DNA of 64,000 bases from Brachionus plicatilis (GCA_010279815.1 QEOQ01000226.1:2633535-2697534); one strand, 5' to 3'; counted from the first letter of the stretch, positions 1 to 11,717 are shown. The notes: generated from the sequence alone by a model not told the origin. Program-made: numbers and translations.

Positions 1-260
1 ACCGCCAAGTTGACCGGCCAAATGACCGCCCGCCAAAAAGCTGGCCGGTTATTTGACCGCCTGTATATTTTAGACCGTTTACTAAACGGGCCAAAATTTA
101 GCCCGCCAAAATAAACGGGCCAGAGTCCGCCCGCCAAAATTTGAACGGTTTCTTGGACCGCCCGTTTATTTTTAAACGTTTATTAAACGGGCCAGAGTCC
201 GCCCGCCAAAATTGGAACGGTTAATACGGTCACGGTCACGGTTTTTAAAATTTTTGGCCC
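1..260. repeat. GC-richer degenerate tandem repeat
   Basis: The core AAACGGGCCAGAGTCCGCCC occurs near 113 and 185, about 72 bp apart, and a more diverged copy starts near 84. The block is much richer in G and C than the surrounding DNA and is cut by the window edge. A short related stretch with GACCGCC and GGCCGTCCG lies near 8645. It is probably the end of a repetitive element; no coding capacity was seen. Confidence 0.6.
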
Positions 261-470
261 GTTTACTGTCCGCTTGCACGGACACCAACACTAATATGAA
301 CAGGTTAATTTAAATCAATTTGTTTTGATCTAGTACCATTTACTGCATATGTCCACATTTTTGCCAATTTTTTATATGAGAATACATTCCTTCTCAAGAG
401 CATCTATGGAAATTTTTGATTTTTTTTGGAATTTATAAAAATTACTATTAATATTTGAAATTTTTTCTAG

Positions 471-691
471 GAGTTCTTTCTTACTTGGAAGATATGCAAG
501 ATATTGGTTGTTTTATCTGCTTTTTATGTTACTTCAATCCTTACCCAACGATTTTTAGTATTTTCATGTCAATACGTTTACGTTTTCATATTCTTGATCT
601 ACATGACTTCGTGGCGCTTAAGGACTATCCATGCATTAATCATTATTGCACTTTCATACAAAATTTTATTATCCTCATTAATCTTAACTTG
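471..691 (+). other. Possible exon of a membrane protein
   Basis: A pyrimidine-rich tract ending TTTTTTCTAG directly precedes an open frame from 471 that runs about 73 codons to a TGA near 690. The frame is hydrophobic (runs such as LVVLSAFYV and YVYVFIFLIYM) with scattered basic and aromatic residues, as in a membrane protein. I do not recognise the family, no matching neighbouring exon was found, and no good donor is visible. It could be a gene remnant or chance. Confidence 0.22.
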
Positions 692-892
692 ACTCTCCAG
701 CGAATTTTGCGGCCAAAAAGGACAAGATGAATCATTTCATTAAAAGATTATAACAAACAGGCTAGATTAATTCAAATTAAAATTTTATTAAACATATAAC
801 TATAAAGTTTAAAAAGAGTTCCTAAAATCGAAAAAAGAAAAAAAATTTTAAAGATTGAATAATTTTAATATAAGTAGCTTTGACTATAAAAA

Positions 893-1993
893 CTACTCTT
901 CATTGTTCATTATTTTCCGTCTCACATATTCTCCGATGATCTCAAAAGGTCTTTCCTGATATTCCAATATAAGTTCATGTGAAGCAGTTATTTGATCATT
1001 TTCAAGTCTGTTCAATAATGCAACACAAACAATACCAACTAAGCGGAAAAAAAAAATTAATATTTTATCAAGCAAAGCTTATTTTTAATTTACATTTTAC
1101 TTTGGCGTAGTTTAGCATACCAGCAAAACAAAGCGATTCCATTTCCATATTTACAACACCTTTTTCATAGCATAGCTTCAAAAAATCTAGTTTTTCTTCT
1201 TTTGTATAATCACAGAAAACACCGTCTATTCTCGATTGGCCTTCATAAAAGTCATGAGCACACAAAGTTTTACCATTTACCACACTAAACTTTCTACTTA
1301 TCTGCATTTCGTCAGATATTTTCAGCAAATCTTTAATTAATTGTCGATCGCACTGAGTCTCCCTTATTTTCTCTTTTCCCAGAATATACTTAAAAAAAAC
1401 AATTGAAACTTTATTGCTCAACAAATCTTCTTACCTGTCGATATTCTGGCCTAAGCAGTCCATCAACAGCTTGGTCAGTGATAATAACAGTGCCCGGATC
1501 AACACCAATGCCACCACAAGTGCCAATTCTAAAAAAAGTCAAATCCTCACATCCAGCATAATGCAACAGCTTCATGATTTCATTCAACAATATTGATAGG
1601 GACGGACACCCAATTCCATGGTTGGCAAAAAGAACCGGCCCTACTTTGTACATACTGTAGCGATCTGTTATCTTTGTTATATCATTCAAAGTAAGCCCCG
1701 TAGGAATTCGGTAGCCCAGTAAGTCCTTCATGTAGTGTGCAAATTTTTGCATGCGCTTCGATGTACCTCCCATGCAAACAAACTAAGGATGTGGCACATA
1801 AAATAAAATTATGAAGAAAGGAACATATTAAAATTACTTTAACATCACCAAACATTGCTTTGAGGTCATTTTGATTCTTGCCTAAGTATAAATGATAAAA
1901 GTAGTCGTCTTCAAGAGAATTTAAATGGTTGTTTAAGTTATGAAAAGTATTCTTTTTGGTCAAGTCATTGTTGAATGCGTCAAAATGTCCCAT
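893..1993 (-). CDS. UPP: Uridine phosphorylase (UPP1/UPP2 type)
   Basis: Predicted to cleave uridine with phosphate to uracil and ribose-1-phosphate in cytosolic pyrimidine salvage. Four exons join in consistent phase: 1838-1993, 1435-1782, 1094-1388 and 893-1038, giving about 314 residues, the usual animal length. Introns are 52-55 bp GT-AG. Visible family motifs are FGDVKFVCMGG near the N-terminus, TDRYSMYKVGPVL, the RIGTCGGIG phosphate-binding segment, HDFYEGQSRIDG, the NMEMESLCFAGM nucleoside-binding segment, and CVALLNRLENDQI near the end. The start ATG at 1993 opens an acidic N-terminus and has no competing upstream in-frame start. The protein appears intact. Whether it corresponds to UPP1 or UPP2 cannot be told from sequence alone. 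Confidence 0.93.
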
Positions 1994-3058
1994 TTTAAAA
2001 AATTTCTCTTACTTAATCTTAAAAAAAATTTTGAATTAAATAACAATTTTATCGCTTGGTCTCTACTTGTAAAGACTTTAAATTACTATATTATGAATGA
2101 TTTCATAATTTAAGAATGCTCGATTCTTTTAATATCCTTGATATTTAAGTGAAAAATTTAAATTTTAGTAAACGATATTTTTTAACAGATAAAAAAAATA
2201 TTTTTTTGATTATAAAAAAGAGAATTTGAACCAGTTTTTTGGCAAGTTATTTTTAGAATTATTCCTATTTTTACAGATAATCTTTCTTTAAATATTTATT
2301 TTTAGTTAAGATGTTTATGTTATCTTAATTTTCATCGAAGTCTTTACTTTTTTTTATATTTTTTATAAAGGGAGAGAATTTAAGATGGTAATCAAAGGGA
2401 TAAAAAATTAGAAATTTGTTTGACAAAAGGATTAAAAAAAAAATGTTTTTCCGTTTTCATAAAAAATATTTAAATTTCATTTGGATCAGAAACTTCGAAA
2501 GAAAAAGATAAAGACTAAAAGATATTAATTATATTTTAATATAAAAAACACATTTAAGTACCAGAAAATTATTAAAAAGTAACAAAATTAACCTTAAACT
2601 ACCAAATAAAATTGATTTTTGATTTATTTTGTATTTTAACATTAATGCTGAGAATTAAGTAAAAATTCTGAAAAAAAAAATCTATTTTGACTTATTTTAA
2701 ATTATCTTTATTTTTTTAAGAAGTTATTTTAATGTTGATTATTACAGAAAGTGCCCAGTCAACTTTATTATAAAGGATCTTAAAAAAATTTTAGAAAAAT
2801 TTGTACAGTTTTTTTTGAGGTTATCGTAAATTTTTTCTAAAATATCTTTAAAAGTTTCTTTTATTTTTCTCTAAAAAGTCTTTTTTTTTTCAATTAAAAT
2901 AAAAAAGAAGTTTGAAAAAAGTTAGCTTTGATGAGTACCCAACGTCCTCAATTTATGATCAAATTCGAAGTTAAAGAAACCAAAATAAAGATAATCTCCA
3001 AAATTTTCTAAATCTTTATACAGACTAAAAAAATTAAGCATTAACAAAGCCATTGTTA
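1994..3058. other. AT-rich intergenic DNA
   Basis: This stretch lies upstream of the uridine phosphorylase start and presumably holds its promoter. It is almost entirely A/T runs; I see no ORF, RNA gene or clear repeat. Confidence 0.5.
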
Positions 3059-3463
3059 GGGTTGGTCGACCGGTTTCGACAAACCGGTTTCGAACCGGTT
3101 TCTAGTCAAATTGGTTCAATTTTTCAAACCGGTTTATGAAACTGTTTTTTTTTTTCAAACCGGTTTTTGAAACTGGTTTCTTTTTCAAACCGGTTCTTGA
3201 AACCGGTTTCAAAAATCGAACAAATTTGACCAGAAACCGGTTCGAAACCGGTTTGTCCAAGCCGGTATCTTAATAAAATATATTTATTTTTCAAAAAATT
3301 TTGGTTTACTGTTTTGATATTTTCTTTAAGGCATAAGCTTTTTATTAAATCTAAAGATTCAACATTGATTTTGTAAAATAATTTAATAAGTATTAACAAT
3401 CCGATTTGAAAAAAAAAACTGGTTTCAAAAATTTGGTTCGGTTTCGAACCGGTCGACCAACCC
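3059..3463. mobile_element. Foldback MITE with AACCGGTTT-rich ends
   Basis: The ends are inverted: GGGTTGGTCGACCGGTTTCG on the left and its near reverse complement ending CGACCAACCC on the right. The subterminal regions are filled with reiterated AACCGGTTT-like palindromes. The flanks AAGCCATTGTTA (3047-3058) and AAGCTATTGTCA (3464-3475) match at 10 of 12 positions and may be a decayed target-site duplication. The open frame crossing it on the minus strand is a by-product of the repeats. Confidence 0.7.
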
Positions 3464-3855
3464 AAGCTATTGTCATTTAATATCTATAGATTCTTTTTAT
3501 TAATTAAATTTTTAAAAAGCCTAGCTCCCTCAGTTTAGTTACAAATTATTTTTTTTCTTTTTTTCGTTTGCTCAGAAACTTTTAAATGTAATTATTGTTA
3601 TTTTTCTAAAGAGGCAATAATTAAACTGGCTAAAAGTTATTATTTTTCTATTTTTAAATTGTTTAAGTTCAAATTTGAATCGAAAAACTTTAATGATGTT
3701 AATAATTTTTTAGAAAAATATGGCTTATATGCTTAACAGCATAGATTTTTAGTATCAATTTGATCTTTATTGACTTTGTAAAAAAATTTAAAAAATTTGA
3801 TATGAATTTATCAATATTTTTTTGTTTTCAAAATAACAGATAATTTTATTTTTAT

Positions 3856-4290
3856 AGTAGTAGTAGTAGTATTAAGGGGTAGGCTACAAGTCGCGATTTT
3901 CATGCAGGATGATACAAAACGCGATGGGTGACGACACCCTGTGTGGTAGCCACTTGCCGTAATTAAGTTGCTGTTTTGTCAAGCTTGCTTTTGAAGTCGT
4001 TGGTTCTTTTGGCGGTGATGATGGATTCGTTAATTCGGTTGCAGAAAAATTAATGTCGTTGATTACAGTTCTTCACCAATTCTCGTCTCAATCCCGCTCT
4101 CCTATTGCCTCTTGGCGCAGAAATGGAAGTCGGTGCGGCAAATTCAACATGCTCTATTCCTTTTGCAATTTTAAACAGCTGTATCAGATCGCCGCCTTTT
4201 AACGTCTGACGCGCTTGAAAACCAAGTTTCTCTTATGAAAATTATTTTGATTCCTTTTGTTTGACATCTGGTCTTAAGCTCGTCAGGCTT
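3856..4290 (-). mobile_element. CR1-like LINE, 3' terminal fragment
   Basis: On the minus strand, frames near 4200-4130 read KGGDLIQLFKIAKGIEHV, a C-terminal signature of CR1/Jockey-type reverse-transcriptase ORFs, followed by PRGNRRAGLRRELVKNC and FFCNRINE with intervening stops and frame changes. The (TAG)n run at about 3857-3872 is, on the element's own strand, a 3' (TAC)n microsatellite tail typical of such LINEs. Decayed and 5'-truncated. Confidence 0.75.
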
Positions 4291-4904
4291 CTCTGAATTT
4301 AGCTATTATAATTTTAATTATTAAAAATTGTATTAAATTAATAAATGAAGTGTTAATCAGTCGACTACGATAAGGTCACTAGCCTGTTGATTAACCTTGA
4401 GAATTGAGAATTGAAGAGCAAAATTAGCTAGGTCTTTTAGTGAAGATCCAGGAAAAACTCTTGGATTTTATAAAAAAAATTACCCGGGTACAATGAATAA
4501 AATCAAAAATTATTTTTTAAACTTTTTTTAAAAATCGCCTCTTAGCAATTAGCTTATATTAAAATAAGCAAGTGACCATTTTATGATAAATAAATATATG
4601 AGGCGATTACTTTAAAATTTTTTTATTTAAAATTTAAGTTTAAATAAAGTTGAGTTAGCCAAACTGGTGCCTGCGGACAAATCTTTCAATGGATGCTGGA
4701 GAAAAGCAGAAAGTTGCCTAATTACAAAAAAGGCAGGCAAAAGAAAAAAATAAATTGATTTAAAAAAAAAAAAAATATTTAAAAATTAAAGATGTAAAAT
4801 AAAATTGTATTTTTAATTTTTTATTTACAATTAAATTTTTTTTCACTTTTCGAATCATTTTTAATTGCAAAAAATTGTGTTTTTATTTTTAAAATCATCT
4901 TGTA

Positions 4905-4985
4905 TTATTACGTAAAATTACGTAATATTACGTAAGCTTACATTTGCTGACGTAAAATTACGTAAAATAACGTAATCTTACCCAT
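4905..4985. repeat. Reiterated ACGTAA cluster
   Basis: At least six ACGTAA/TTACGT units lie within about 80 bp. Similar clusters occur near 41255-41390 and 58940-59030, suggesting subterminal repeats of one dispersed MITE family. No target duplication was identified here. Confidence 0.5.
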
Positions 4986-5286
4986 TAAACAGTTTAACTT
5001 TAAACACTGTACATTTTATTTTTCAGCTTAATTGACATTTCTTTATTTAATTAAATTCTATATTTTTCATACTATTTTTTTGAATTCTATATATTTTGTT
5101 TTTCTATGTTTTGATAGATCCCCTTTTTTTAATATTCTAATCTATTTAGCTTATCTTCAGTTTTTCTTCTTATAATAATTTTTGCTATTTCAATATATTA
5201 AAAAGCGAAAATAAATATTCCATTATGTGTAATTTTAAAAAATTTTAAATCATTTAAAAAATAAAAATATTAAAATAATAATTTTA

Positions 5287-6279
5287 TTAAAAATCACTAT
5301 CTAAGACTTTAACATGTTTAGCCAAATTTTTTAATACCATTTTAACAGATAAATTTATAAGATCAGATATTTTTAAATCTATTATTTTTGATATAATCTT
5401 GAACTTTTCTTGTTTATCAGCTATTTTAAACTTAAAATCAAATTTTACTTTGTCATGAGCATATTCATTTAGCAAATGATTCAACAATCTTTCCAAATTA
5501 AATTTATACTCATAAAGTTTTTCACTTTCCATTGCCAGCCTATTTATGCTAGCGCCAATTTTTAAATTATTCAATAAAATCAGTATTTGGGTGAGCGTTT
5601 GCATGGCTCTATCCTTGAATACTTTGGAATAAAAAGAATCGAATGGTTCATGAATACCACTATGCTGAACCAAACTAAATTTTTTAATTATTAATTTAAT
5701 AATTAATTCAACATTATTTAATCCACAGTGATCTTCATCTATTAGCATGTTTATCTGACACTGTTCCAAATAATGGATTGCATATACAATCCAACAAAAC
5801 TTTGAATACACTTCAGAATTAGTCGAATTTACCAATTTAAAAAAATTTTCTATTTGATACGAGTCAAGATTTTCAATTAGACACAAAAGCTGAATATTTT
5901 TGCTCAACATTTCAAATTTACATGAATCCATATTTGACCATGGGTCAGTTAAACATTGATTTGTTATTTTCTTAATGAATGGTATTTTTTTTGCCAGTTC
6001 AAATTTTAACATTGATTTTTTTTCCTTTTTTTCTTGCAGATATTGCAAGTATAGGGCCTGGTTTGCCATACGTAACCAAAAAGGAGAATCAAAATTGGTC
6101 CATGATCTATTGAATTTGCTGGGCATGATTTCTTTTAACTTAGGTAAAAGTTTGTTCCAATTGTTTAATCTGCTTCTCGATTCCATTAGAAAATCTTTGA
6201 CGCTTTCATTTAGCATAGCTTCTTTGCACTTGAATGCTTCAACTAGAATAAAAAATAACAAAATTCTAATTGAACACAT
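5287..6279 (-). CDS. Putative secreted protein, unknown family
   Basis: A single uninterrupted frame of 330 codons. The N-terminus has a basic/hydrophobic start followed by LLFFILVEAFKC, a plausible signal peptide, so export or ER entry is likely. The rest is helix-rich with scattered cysteines (pairs around residues 109-119, 167-190 and 199) and N-glycosylation sequons such as NRS and NST. It has no membrane segment after the signal. I do not recognise a domain; a distant relation to C16orf89-like (DUF4735) secreted proteins crossed my mind but no motif supports it. The intronless structure differs from most neighbours. Intact start and stop, normal AT-rich codon use. Confidence 0.68.
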   Translation of the reverse strand: MCSIRILLFFILVEAFKCKEAMLNESVKDFLMESRSRLNNWNKLLPKLKEIMPSKFNRSWTNFDSPFWLRMANQALYLQYLQEKKEKKSMLKFELAKKIPFIKKITNQCLTDPWSNMDSCKFEMLSKNIQLLCLIENLDSYQIENFFKLVNSTNSEVYSKFCWIVYAIHYLEQCQINMLIDEDHCGLNNVELIIKLIIKKFSLVQHSGIHEPFDSFYSKVFKDRAMQTLTQILILLNNLKIGASINRLAMESEKLYEYKFNLERLLNHLLNEYAHDKVKFDFKFKIADKQEKFKIISKIIDLKISDLINLSVKMVLKNLAKHVKVLDSDF

Positions 6280-6394
6280 TTAATAAAAGAACTATTTTTC
6301 TATAATCAAATCAGTTGAAAATAAAAAAAGATTATAATAGCGGCAAAATATTTAATTAAATAATTTTTTAAATGAATTTTGAGCAATTTTCGAC

Positions 6395-6642
6395 CATTCT
6401 TTCGAAATGGCAAAGTAAAATTTTTGTTCAATTTGCTCAAAAATTTCAAATGGGCAATTATATTTCATTGCATATTTGGCAATGTGAAATTTTTGTACTA
6501 AAATTTCACATTGCCGCATATTTGCAATTTTTTAAATTGAAATTTGAAATTTTTAAAAATTAAAAAACTTTGTAAATTGCAATGCAATTATTGCGCATTT
6601 GAAATCTTTGAAAAAAAATTTTACTTTGCCTTCGAAATGCTA
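6395..6642. mobile_element. Small foldback element
   Basis: Inverted arms TTTCGAAATGGCAAAGTAAA on the left and TTTTACTTTGCCTTCGAAAT on the right enclose a shorter central palindrome (AATGTGAAATTTTTG then AATTTCACATT). An open frame at 6372-6563 lies inside it and is not regarded as a gene. Confidence 0.6.
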
Positions 6643-6824
6643 TATTTCATAAATTTTTAGAAGCCAATAACGCAAGTGGGGCTTTTATTCCAGCTTTGAA
6701 AATTATTATAATTGAACTTAAGGTAAAATAAATGAGACAAGTGAACGTAAAAATTGGATCCATATTCATTTTTTGATAAATTGTCATGTTTTTTGGATGA
6801 AAATAGCAAAAACGTAAGAAAATC

Positions 6825-7396
6825 GGGTATTAAAAAACCCGGTTTTGTTATCAGTTGATAACAAAAACGTTATCATTACAAAACGTTATAAAGAAAAATA
6901 AAATATAAAATTTTATGAAAAAATGTTATCAAAAAGTAAATTATAATCATTTTTTAAGTGTCAAAAAATTTTATTTAATAAGTCCGATACAGAGTAGTTT
7001 TATTTTCAAGTAAATTTTGATTTTACATTTAGGGTTCACACAAGAGCTAGGAGGCAAAACAAGTCCAAATTTAATAATTTTTTGGAAAGTTTTGAATTCT
7101 AAACTCTCTTTAATCTCAATTTTTTCCATTTTATAAATTGAATTTTTTTTTCAATAAATTTTCTTAAGTTTCCCAATTTTTTGCAAAGTCATTAGAATTA
7201 CAAAAGCTAATTTAAATAGCTAATAAAGTTTTTGTTTTGTCCTTTAAAAAATTAATTTTGTTAACTTATTTTATGTCATCAAAAATAAAATTATGTTATC
7301 AAAAATAAAATTATGTTATCATTATTGATAACATTTTGTAATGATAACGTTTTTGTTATCAAGGCTGCAGCCTTGATAACAAAACCGGGTAGACCC
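6825..7396. mobile_element. Foldback MITE, GGGT ends with GTTATCA subterminal repeats
   Basis: Left end GGGTATTAAAAAACCCGG followed by TTTTGTTATCAGTTGATAAC; right end GTTATCAAGGCTGCAGCC then TTGATAACAAAACCGGGTAGACCC in inverted orientation. Subterminal TTGATAAC/GTTATCAA and GTTATCATTACAAAACGTTA motifs are repeated inside both arms. No clear target duplication. End type resembles the elements at 42577 and 50974. Confidence 0.7.
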
Positions 7397-7666
7397 AAAA
7401 AAGCATATCTAAAAAATATTTAAAACAATATATAATTCATAAGCTTGTTTTAGCTCATATGATATCAATTTAATTTGTTTTTTATAATTATAGATGGATC
7501 CTATGGGATGTAGCTTGGTCGATTTAAAGTTTGTTTTGAATTGACTTAAAGCATCTTTATTTTAAAAGGAAGATGTTATAGAAATCCTTGTAAACCAAAT
7601 TCCTCAAAGCATTTTAATCGATCATTTCAATTCAGAAAAAATTGACTAACTTTTTTACTAAAAGAG

Positions 7667-7878
7667 ATAATTTAGTACTATAAAATGCTTAATTATAAGC
7701 AAATTTGCTTAATGCAGTAAAATAGGCCTGCAAAATACTCTGCAATTTTCTGCATTTTGCACGCATTTAAAAATGATTCTAATCAACTGTGCAAGTACAA
7801 AGCAGAATTTTTGCAGACATATATTTTCGGATTAAGCAAAGTTGCTTAAACATTAAGCATTTTACAGAACTAAATTAT
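7667..7878. mobile_element. Short MITE, inverted ATAATTTAG ends
   Basis: The left arm ATAATTTAGTACTATAAAAT (7667 onward) and its reverse complement at 7855-7878 match closely, continuing through TGCTTAAT and AAGCAAATTTGCTTAAT. The centre carries TGCAAAATACTCTGCA-like repeats. No ORF. Confidence 0.65.
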
Positions 7879-8894
7879 TCCTTATACAGTACTGATTTGT
7901 TCGAGTGGTTTTACCAAAATTTACGCGAATTTACCAAAATTTTAGTAAATTTACCGGAATTCCGGTAATTTTACCAGAATTTAACGGGTTATAGGTAAAA
8001 TTTCGTAAAAACGAAAAGGGCCAAAAAAATCCAAATTTTTGCAATATTTTCACTTTTTTTATTTTTTTTTTAAATTAATAAAAAATTTTAAAAAAAAAAA
8101 ATTGTATTTTTTAACGAAAATTTTCGTAAATTTTTATTGATTTTAGTGAAAAATAGTAAAAAAAGGGAAAAAAGTTACAAAAAAAGAAAAATTTAAATTA
8201 AGTTTTTTTAATATTGTAATTATTGGATGCATATATTTTAGTGATTTGACCAGTCGCCATTTTTCTCAATTACAATTTCAATTACCTAATTTATCAAAGT
8301 TAATATTTTAAAAGGCCAAAAACTTTAATTTAAATTTCAACTTTTTTCAGATGATTTATATATTTACCACATTTCTCAACTGTTAGTGATTTTTCAAATT
8401 CTCTTATAGCCAATGACGTAATTTGCGATCAAACCATATCAGCGAAAAAATTTCCTTAAGACTAAAAAAATTGGCAAAAATTTTTTTTTAATAGAAAATG
8501 CCAAATATTTAAAAAAAATAATTTTTCTTGATTAAAGTTTAAAGATTTATATGTAATATTTGAAAATTTTTCGTTTCTTTAAATTAAAAACTTAAAAGCA
8601 CATCAAAAATTTTTTCACAGAAATTTTTTACGGCTGATTTTGTTTGACCGCCAAAGTGGCCGTCCGTTTTAGGGCTGGCCGAACATTTAATTGTTAATTG
8701 CGTAGTTAATTGCGATGGTGAAGTTAGAAGCAAAAACTATTGCAAAATAAATTTTATTAAATTTACCACCAGTTTAATTAATTACTAGCAATTATTTTAA
8801 AGATGAATTTTTAAGATTTCTAATCATTAACATAGACATAAATTTTTTAAAAGTTTATATTTTGCATCTTTAGGAAAATGATTATGATAATTAG
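7879..8894. other. Intergenic AT-rich DNA with small repeats
   Basis: Contains a run of TTTACCAAAATTT/GGTAAATT motifs around 7910-7985 centred on the palindrome ACCGGAATTCCGGT, and a short GC-richer patch near 8640-8690 related to the repeat at the window start. No gene seen. Confidence 0.4.
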
Positions 8895-8975
8895 CAGAGT
8901 TGTTTAAAAGCCACAAGTCTCAAGTCAAGTCCAAGTCCGAGCTTATTTTTATAAGTTCAAGTCAAATACTTTTAT
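8895..8975 (+). mobile_element. hAT-type element end, solo left terminus
   Basis: CAGAGTTGTTTAAAAGCCAC followed by repeated CAAGTC units matches the left terminus of the complete hAT derivative at 21837. No matching right end was found nearby, so this is an orphan end or a rearranged copy. Confidence 0.5.
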
Positions 8976-8984
8976 TTATTTTTT

Positions 8985-9515
8985 CATAATCCGGACTTAT
9001 TACAACGTAATATGTGATCAAATGATTGATCACGAGAATTTTAACACCAATCACTAAAAAAATTTTACTGATTACGCTTGAATAAAATTCAATTGGATAA
9101 TCTTAAACTATACTAATAAAATGAATAAATTTGCAATCTTTATTTTATATATTGATCATTAAAATATAAAATTTTCTCATTAACTTTTCTTGATAAAAAG
9201 ATGTTTTATTAATATTACAATATAAATTATAAGTGATTCAGTTTTGAGAGAATGAACTCGGTGTCAAACTCCATATAGCTAAAACACTATGTTTAATTTC
9301 AAAATAATTTTTATTCTTTATAAATCTTTAAATGAAACTTTGATGACATAAATAAAAACATTGATCACAAAAGTTTTTTCCTTAATTTTAGTTTTTATGT
9401 ATTTGATCACATATTGTTTGATCATCGATTTGGTTATCAGTCTTGTTCACAAAACCAGCATAATTAAAATGATCACATTTTTTATGATCAAATGATCACA
9501 AATTGGACAAGACCC
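8985..9515. mobile_element. Probable MITE with TGATCA-rich ends
   Basis: The right end reads ATGATCACAAATTGGACAAG then ACCC, i.e. GGGTCTTGTCC in reverse, and both sides carry many GTGATCA/TGATCAAATGATCA motifs. The left boundary is unclear (perhaps near CCGGACTTATTACAACG). It belongs by look to the GGGTC-ended group. Confidence 0.45.
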
Positions 9516-10731
9516 AAAAAGTACTTGAAGTTTTCTTACTAGATAGATTTTTATTTATTTTTGGTTGAAATCAAAAATTCTGGAATTTCGATTTCTGAAA
9601 GTTTTTCCATGATAAAAGTAACTTTCGTGACTTAAGTGACTTTATTTTACTTTTCTTTTTATTAAAAAAATTTAATTATTCTCGTGTAATTGAAGAAGTT
9701 AATTGATTTATTTAGCTATTTTAAATATTTTTTATTTAACAACCTTGGTCAAACTTTGGTCTAAAAATCCTTCAACTAAACCACTAGAAAATCAGCAATT
9801 AAATTTAGCGAAAATATCCAAAGCGAAGAGCTAGTCTTTGCTTACAATATAAATTAATTATAAATTTTTATTCTCAAGCAGTACTTTTTGGAATAAAAAA
9901 AGAAGATACAAAATTTGAGATTAATTTTGATCTCAAAAAAAAAAGTGGTCATAAAACAGAAAAAAGGGAGATTTTTTGGCGAAAAATTAACAACAACGTT
10001 TAGTCTAAACCTCAATTTAATTGTTTAATACTCTTTTCCATTAGTTTTCAGAATGGTTAATAAATAATGTAAAGTTAAACAAATATTAAATAATATTTTC
10101 TGAAATCATACTTATAAAGTTTGAGAGGTCCGGACGTTTCTTTTTTATACTTTTTCATTCTATTTTTCAAAAAAATATCCCACTCATTTTCTTGTAGATA
10201 AATAAACTTTAAAAGAAATATCATTTTGGAGCATAAGTAACTGGAAAATTTTTATTTTTAAAAATTAAAGTAATTTTTTTTTTTATATACATATAAAGCT
10301 CTGCTTCGTGTATTTTATTAGTTAATTGAGATTATGACGGAATACAGAGATAACTTACCATGTAAATTTATTAAGAAGTAAAGGGAAATTGAAATTTGGT
10401 CGGATATTTAAGAATTCCGGAATACCGAGGGTCGGATTATCGGGGAAAGACTTATGGGCTTAGAATCATTTCTTCTACTTTAACAACGATTAATTTTTAA
10501 AAAGTAAAAAAAAATAAATAAAAATTAAATGACAAAGTATGAAAGAAAAAAAATAACTATAGAAACAAATTGAGAAATAACTATAAATAAAACTAAAATC
10601 TGAAAAAAAACTAAAAGAAAAAAAGAACGTAAAGAAAAGAAATGGAAAATAGTGTGAAAGACCATAAGGAAAATTTTAAATGAAAAATAGCTAAAATTCA
10701 TTGGAAACTTGTCAAAAAAGGATCTAAGTAA
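9516..10731. other. Intergenic AT-rich DNA
   Basis: Homopolymer-rich DNA without a recognisable gene, RNA or structured repeat. The last ~250 bp before 10732 is A-rich and would be the upstream region of the WD40 frame. Confidence 0.4.
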
Positions 10732-11619
10732 ATGTCACTTTTAAAAATCTATCTGGCCAGTTGCAGTTGTGATGATACCATTAAAATTTGGGACATCAAT
10801 AATCACACATGCACACACACATTCTCAGGGCATCAAGATTGGGTAAATTGTCTTCAAATCATCGATAAAGACACATTGGCCAGTGGCAGTGATGATAATA
10901 CCATTAAAATTTGGGACTTAAATAATCATACATGCACACACACACTCTCTGGACATGATTATTCGTTTTATTGTCTTCAACTCATCGATAAAGACACATT
11001 GGCCGCTGGAAGTGATGATAATTCCATTAAAATTTGGGACCTCAATGATTGCACATGCAAAAACACACTCACTGGACATCAAGATTCTGTTTATTGTCTT
11101 GAAATCACAGATAAAAACTCACTGGCCAGTGGAAGTTGTGATAAAACCATAAAAATTTGGGACCTGAATAATCACAAATGCACAAACACACTCTCTGGAC
11201 ATCAAGATTTTGTCATTTGTCTTCAACTCATAGATAAAGGCACACTGGCCAGTGGCAGCGCTGATAATACCATAAAAATGTGGGACCTTAATAATCACGC
11301 ATGCACACATACACTTTATGGGCATCAAGATTCGGTTAACTGTCTTCAAATCATCGATAAAAACTCACTGGCCAGCGGCAGTTGCGATGATACCATAAAA
11401 ATATGGGACCTCAATGATCACACATGCAAAAACACACTTTCTGGACATCAATATTCAGTTTTATGTATTCAACTCATCGATAAAAACACACTGGCCAGTG
11501 GCAGTTGTAATGATACCATAAAAATTTAGGACCTCAATAATCACGCATGCACACATACACTTTATGGACATCAATATACTGTTAATTGTCTTCAACTCAT
11601 CGTTAAAAATGTTTTTTAG
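10732..11619 (+). pseudogene. WD40-repeat protein fragment with nonsense codon
   Basis: The frame encodes nearly identical 41-residue WD units (123 bp at DNA level), each like SGHQDSVNCLQIIDK followed by LASGS.DDTIKIWDLNNHTC. Six complete GH-to-WD blades follow a partial first one. At 11527 the conserved TGG (Trp of IWD) is TAG, while the same frame continues DLNNHACTHTLYGHQ to a second stop at 11617. The first unit begins mid-blade (LASCSCDDTIKIW after an unrelated MSLLKIY), so the 5' end is also truncated. Either a duplicated fragment of a longer WD40 gene now decaying, or a gene whose other exons lie elsewhere. Function cannot be assigned from the repeats alone. Confidence 0.75.
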
Positions 11620-11717
11620 TTTTTTCTCTTTTAATTAAATTCAAATAATAAATTAATTTTATTTATAATCTTATTAATGTATTATCTATTTATTTATTAA
11701 TTCTAAGCTAAGGCCGA

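Noticed and set aside
1414..1596. Plus-strand frame over uridine phosphorylase
   Set aside because: Shadow of exon 2 on the opposite strand.
3124..3465. 113-codon frame with repeated FETGF/KNRFEK motifs
   Set aside because: It is the translation of the AACCGGTTT repeat units in the MITE, not a gene.
3857..3872. (TAG)n as a stand-alone microsatellite
   Set aside because: It sits exactly at the 3' end of a minus-strand LINE remnant and is better read as that element's tail.
5287..6279. Assignment to C16orf89-like (DUF4735) family
   Set aside because: Only length and signal peptide agree; no shared motif could be pointed to.
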